From Perkinsus chesapeaki (Eukaryota; Perkinsozoa; Perkinsida; Perkinsidae), in contig JAAPAO010000180.1 of assembly GCA_013115145.1 (NCBI GenBank), forward strand, positions 1 to 57,229: 57,229 bases of DNA. The letters run 5' to 3'. The number at the start of each line of letters is the position of its first letter. Position 1 is the stretch's first letter. The translations under genes were made by a program, and so were the position numbers. Positions 56,142 through 57,229 of this stretch are shown here, piece by piece. Below the pieces are notes generated by a model. It saw only the letters and a list, made by a program, of their open reading frames with translations. It searched no databases and was not told the DNA's origin.

Positions 56142-57229
56142 ATGCCAAGAGCAAGTAATCCAAGGTGGTTGGTTTTATTTTCTTTGGTGTGGTCTGTACT
56201 ATCTACTCCGGCCGACTGGTGTGAAAAGCATAATGCAACTGATATTATTGATTCTATATGTTATCCCAATATGCTTCCACCAGGGCATATCACTGTAGAT
56301 GCCTTCAGCATCGATTCGCAAAGCCGATGGTATGTTGCTGGTTCTTCTGATATCGACAATAAACCTACTTTATGGCGAGTGGCAAGTACGCTCGACTCTT
56401 ATGAAATAATCGCTGAAGGTGATAGGCTTATTGACGTCCAAGTTACCCTGGACGGTTCCAACGTTTTCGCGGTTACAGCGAATTCTGCAATTCGGTCCTA
56501 TCACACAGATGTTAAAGATACATTTGATATCATCGAACCGGAAGATGCCAGTTTCTCTTGGAGTGGTGTTGCATATGATGACTCTTCAAATACCCTTTAT
56601 GCTACTGCTTCTAAAAAGAATGTTGTTTATCAATATACCAAAATTGGTGATTCCTGGTCTTCTCGCACTCTAGTAGCCGGAAAACCATCATTTGAAGCAT
56701 CTGATGGTGCTGATGGTTTAGACACTCCTACTGTGGTACGCTGGCATGATGGTTTCTTGTTTATTCGTGTGCATTCTGGAAACGATGGCATATGGCAATG
56801 GAAGCCCTTTGATTCAGAGGCCACTCAGACCTTCACTGACATTTATGTTTATGGTTCCCGGGGTCTAGCGATCTCCCCCGATAATTATGTTTATTATAGT
56901 AAAACTAATAATAAAGTTTACAGAAAGCCAATTGTTAACCCTCCCATTGGCCCCGGGGAGATATTCGCAGGTGCATGTGGCTGTGGGTCAGCTCCAAATC
57001 AGTTCTGTAACAGCAAGAATAGTAATCTGGTGACCTTCCTTCCGAGTGGTCAGATTATCATTCAAGATTATCCTGATTTGTATGGTAACCCCGACGACCT
57101 GCGTTATCGATGGGTTAGCTGGGACCCTGAGAAGCTCCCTATTCCTGCGTGTAGTTCCAGTACAACTACTACTAGTGGTCCTGTGACCAGTACAACTACT
57201 ACTAGTGGTCCTGTGACCAGTACAACTAC
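56142..57229 (+). CDS. secreted protein with Thr/Ser-rich tandem repeat tail (runs off window)
   Basis: ATG at 56142; open to the window end (about 362 codons), intronless so far. Residues about 7-22 are hydrophobic (WLVLFSLVWSVLSTPA), a likely signal peptide with cleavage before ADWCEK. The body has propeller-like repeats (e.g. WYVAGSSD, FAVTANSAI, LYATASKKNVV, FLFIRVHSGN, AISPDNYVYYSK), each a short beta hairpin motif as in NHL/SGL-type folds; this is inference from pattern. From about 57154 a 30-nt repeat encodes the decapeptide TSTTTTSGPV, mucin-like and probably O-glycosylated. The repeat number is unknown because the window ends inside it. Confidence 0.8.
   Translation, partial: MPRASNPRWLVLFSLVWSVLSTPADWCEKHNATDIIDSICYPNMLPPGHITVDAFSIDSQSRWYVAGSSDIDNKPTLWRVASTLDSYEIIAEGDRLIDVQVTLDGSNVFAVTANSAIRSYHTDVKDTFDIIEPEDASFSWSGVAYDDSSNTLYATASKKNVVYQYTKIGDSWSSRTLVAGKPSFEASDGADGLDTPTVVRWHDGFLFIRVHSGNDGIWQWKPFDSEATQTFTDIYVYGSRGLAISPDNYVYYSKTNNKVYRKPIVNPPIGPGEIFAGACGCGSAPNQFCNSKNSNLVTFLPSGQIIIQDYPDLYGNPDDLRYRWVSWDPEKLPIPACSSSTTTTSGPVTSTTTTSGPVTSTT
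57152..57229 (+). repeat. 30-nt coding tandem repeat (TSTTTTSGPV units)
   Basis: At least two full units and a partial third up to the window edge, nearly identical, which suggests recent expansion. Confidence 0.95.

Overview
This is a stretch of nuclear DNA from a unicellular eukaryote. The genes are dense and are cut by many very short GT-AG introns, commonly 38-60 nt. Gene content (a CDPK-type kinase with EF hands, an Sfi1-type centrin-binding protein, a secreted pepsin-like protease, and a secreted protein with a Thr/Ser-rich tandem tail) points to an alveolate. A Perkinsus-like protist is my best guess, made by inference from content and style and not proved by any marker here. The standard genetic code fits all exons I could join.

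Layout: 1-5200, weakly defined minus-strand multi-exon gene(s) with a tRNA-Gln at 3579; 6844-8971, CIAO2B/MIP18-type Fe-S targeting factor (+); 9603-13250, calcium-dependent protein kinase (+); 13950-18230, Sfi1-like Trp-repeat protein (+); 18426-19529, pepsin-like aspartic protease (-); 19540-21600, unclear; 21600-23900, J-domain plus TPR co-chaperone (-) with a tRNA-Ile inside; 24223-24434, TMA7 (-); 24954-27239, DDX5/Dbp2-type DEAD-box helicase (-); 27690-29318, ApaG-domain protein (+); 29405, a second tRNA-Gln; 29492-34054, coiled-coil protein (-); 34376-35540, internally deleted D2HGDH copy; 36858-39093, D-2-hydroxyglutarate dehydrogenase (-); 39198-42020, FtsH-like membrane AAA ATPase without a visible peptidase domain (-), with tRNA-Lys apparently in one of its introns; 42380-44900, ITR/GPR180-type seven-TM protein (-); 46640-47411, small Cys-containing acidic-tail protein (+) with a minisatellite intron; 47800-54153, listerin (LTN1) (+); 56142-end, secreted repeat-tailed protein (+).

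The main discovery is in the introns. At least four families of short repetitive sequence recur as whole introns in unrelated genes: family A (core GCGCGCCACGAAATTAT), family B (palindromic core AATCGATCACGTGATCGATT), family C (a tRNA T-arm / Pol III B-box, e.g. GGTCGTGGGTTCGATCCC) and family D (core CCTATTTNGTATCTT). Many boundaries are fixed by conserved protein motifs (kinase HRD, J-domain DP, helicase motif VI, D2HGDH VVGYGH, CIAO2B FTPTIP, FtsH second region). D2HGDH carries one of each family in four consecutive introns within about 430 bp. Families A, B and D occur in both orientations relative to the host gene. Family C forms an apparent series: intact tRNA genes inside introns, a tRNA without an anticodon arm forming the body of a 91-nt intron, then 40-52 nt introns that are little more than a T-arm. 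I read this as introner-type intron gain, one family of which is tRNA-derived.
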